A stretch of DNA of 7,391 nt from Verrucomicrobiota bacterium (GTDB lineage: Bacteria > Verrucomicrobiota > Verrucomicrobiia > Limisphaerales > JAEYXS01). Of this stretch, positions 7,078 to 7,391 are shown piece after piece. The stretch lies in contig JAJNBN010000163.1 in NCBI GenBank assembly GCA_021156225.1, positions 1-7,391 of the forward strand, read 5' to 3'. Within the stretch, counting starts at the first letter, position 1. The number at the start of each line of letters is the position of its first letter. The notes beneath the pieces are model-generated. The model ran no database searches. It worked only from the letters and a program-made list of their open reading frames with translations, and was not told the DNA's origin. The translations under genes were made by a program, and so were the position numbers.

Positions 7078-7391
7078 TGTAGTAATCGCCGTATTCCACG
7101 ATCAACGTGCTGCGGCCGTCGGTACGATTCAGCGCCTTCTCGTAAGCGGGGAAAATGTCCTGTGGTTCATCCAGACGGATGACCTCGATGGTTGTGCACA
7201 TCAGCTTGAACGCCTCGGTGAAATCACCGACATGCTGGAATTGAGGATGCAGCGGTCGCTCAGAACCGATGCCCGTGCGGATGATGACCTTGGGCTTGTA
7301 ACCGCCATCAGACATCGCCGACATCTTGTCGAGATGACCCACGATCTGATTCACCGCGAGCAACAGGAAGTTCCAGCGCGGATAGATGCTG
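7067..7391 (-). CDS. E1-beta/transketolase-like TPP enzyme, C-terminal part
   Basis: The frame stays open to the right edge (SIYPRWNFLL then AVNQIV), so 107 C-terminal residues are seen and the TTG at 7363 is not a start. The sequence fits the second half of the transketolase pyrimidine-binding domain found in pyruvate dehydrogenase E1-beta and related enzymes: a strand KVIIRTGIGSERPLHPQ where E1-beta has its RxPxG...HSQ region, then HVGDFTEAFKLM, then IEVIRLDEPQDIFPAYEKAL resembling the VVxPSxPxDA segment, and a closing strand STLIVEYGDYYNEK. The protein ends there, with no room for the C-terminal transketolase domain that normally follows. The family uses thiamine diphosphate to cleave a 2-keto compound and transfer a two-carbon unit. 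The catalytic glutamate would lie outside the window, and a TPP-binding alpha-type partner or domain is expected upstream. It overlaps the PLP-enzyme gene by 11 bases, implying coupled translation and a shared pathway. Confidence 0.8.
   Translation of the reverse strand, partial: SIYPRWNFLLLAVNQIVGHLDKMSAMSDGGYKPKVIIRTGIGSERPLHPQFQHVGDFTEAFKLMCTTIEVIRLDEPQDIFPAYEKALNRTDGRSTLIVEYGDYYNEK

Overview
The window looks like part of a surface-polysaccharide (O-antigen, capsule or exopolysaccharide) locus from a free-living Gram-negative bacterium. It holds seven intact or nearly intact glycan genes and, at the left edge, the tail of an unrelated HupE/UreJ-type membrane gene. By eye the G+C content is in the mid-50s percent. 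Most genes are packed with 4-13 base junctions, and none of the starts I examined has a clear Shine-Dalgarno sequence. Together with the protein style, this suggests Verrucomicrobiota (Pedosphaera-like) or a relative. That assignment is inference from memory, not a search result.

Left to right. Bases 2-232 (+) encode the C-terminus of a HupE/UreJ_2 family membrane protein. Bases 233-427 are a non-coding leader with a strong 13-bp hairpin and an upstream segment that could pair with the same arm. A plus-strand operon follows: a GT4 glycosyltransferase (428-1537), a GT2 glycosyltransferase with a C-terminal membrane segment (1534-2586, ATGA overlap), and a class I SAM-dependent methyltransferase (2683-3516). 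The methyltransferase is preceded by a gap holding two tiny chained reading frames. A minus-strand operon converges on it with only 6 bases between stop codons. In transcription order it reads: an E1-beta/transketolase-like TPP-enzyme domain (7391-7067, open at the right edge), a DegT/StrS-fold PLP enzyme (7077-5863), a cobalamin-binding-type radical SAM enzyme (5854-4313) and a small GT2 glycosyltransferase (4299-3523).

How the genes may work together: the plus-strand genes look like assembly functions, meaning sugar transfer plus methylation. The minus-strand genes look like synthesis of an unusual sugar followed by its transfer. The DegT-fold enzyme has histidine (H200) where sugar aminotransferases have the PLP-binding lysine. 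This is the hallmark of ColD/E1-type 3-dehydratases, which make 3-deoxy-4-keto sugars. It lies between a TPP-dependent E1-like protein, which could transfer a two-carbon acyl unit, and a B12-type radical SAM enzyme, which could methylate an unactivated carbon or rearrange a skeleton. The best candidate for something new is therefore a pathway to a branched-chain deoxy sugar in the yersiniose or eurekanate style, but using E1-like and radical SAM chemistry. The individual family calls are well supported. The combined pathway is a hypothesis.
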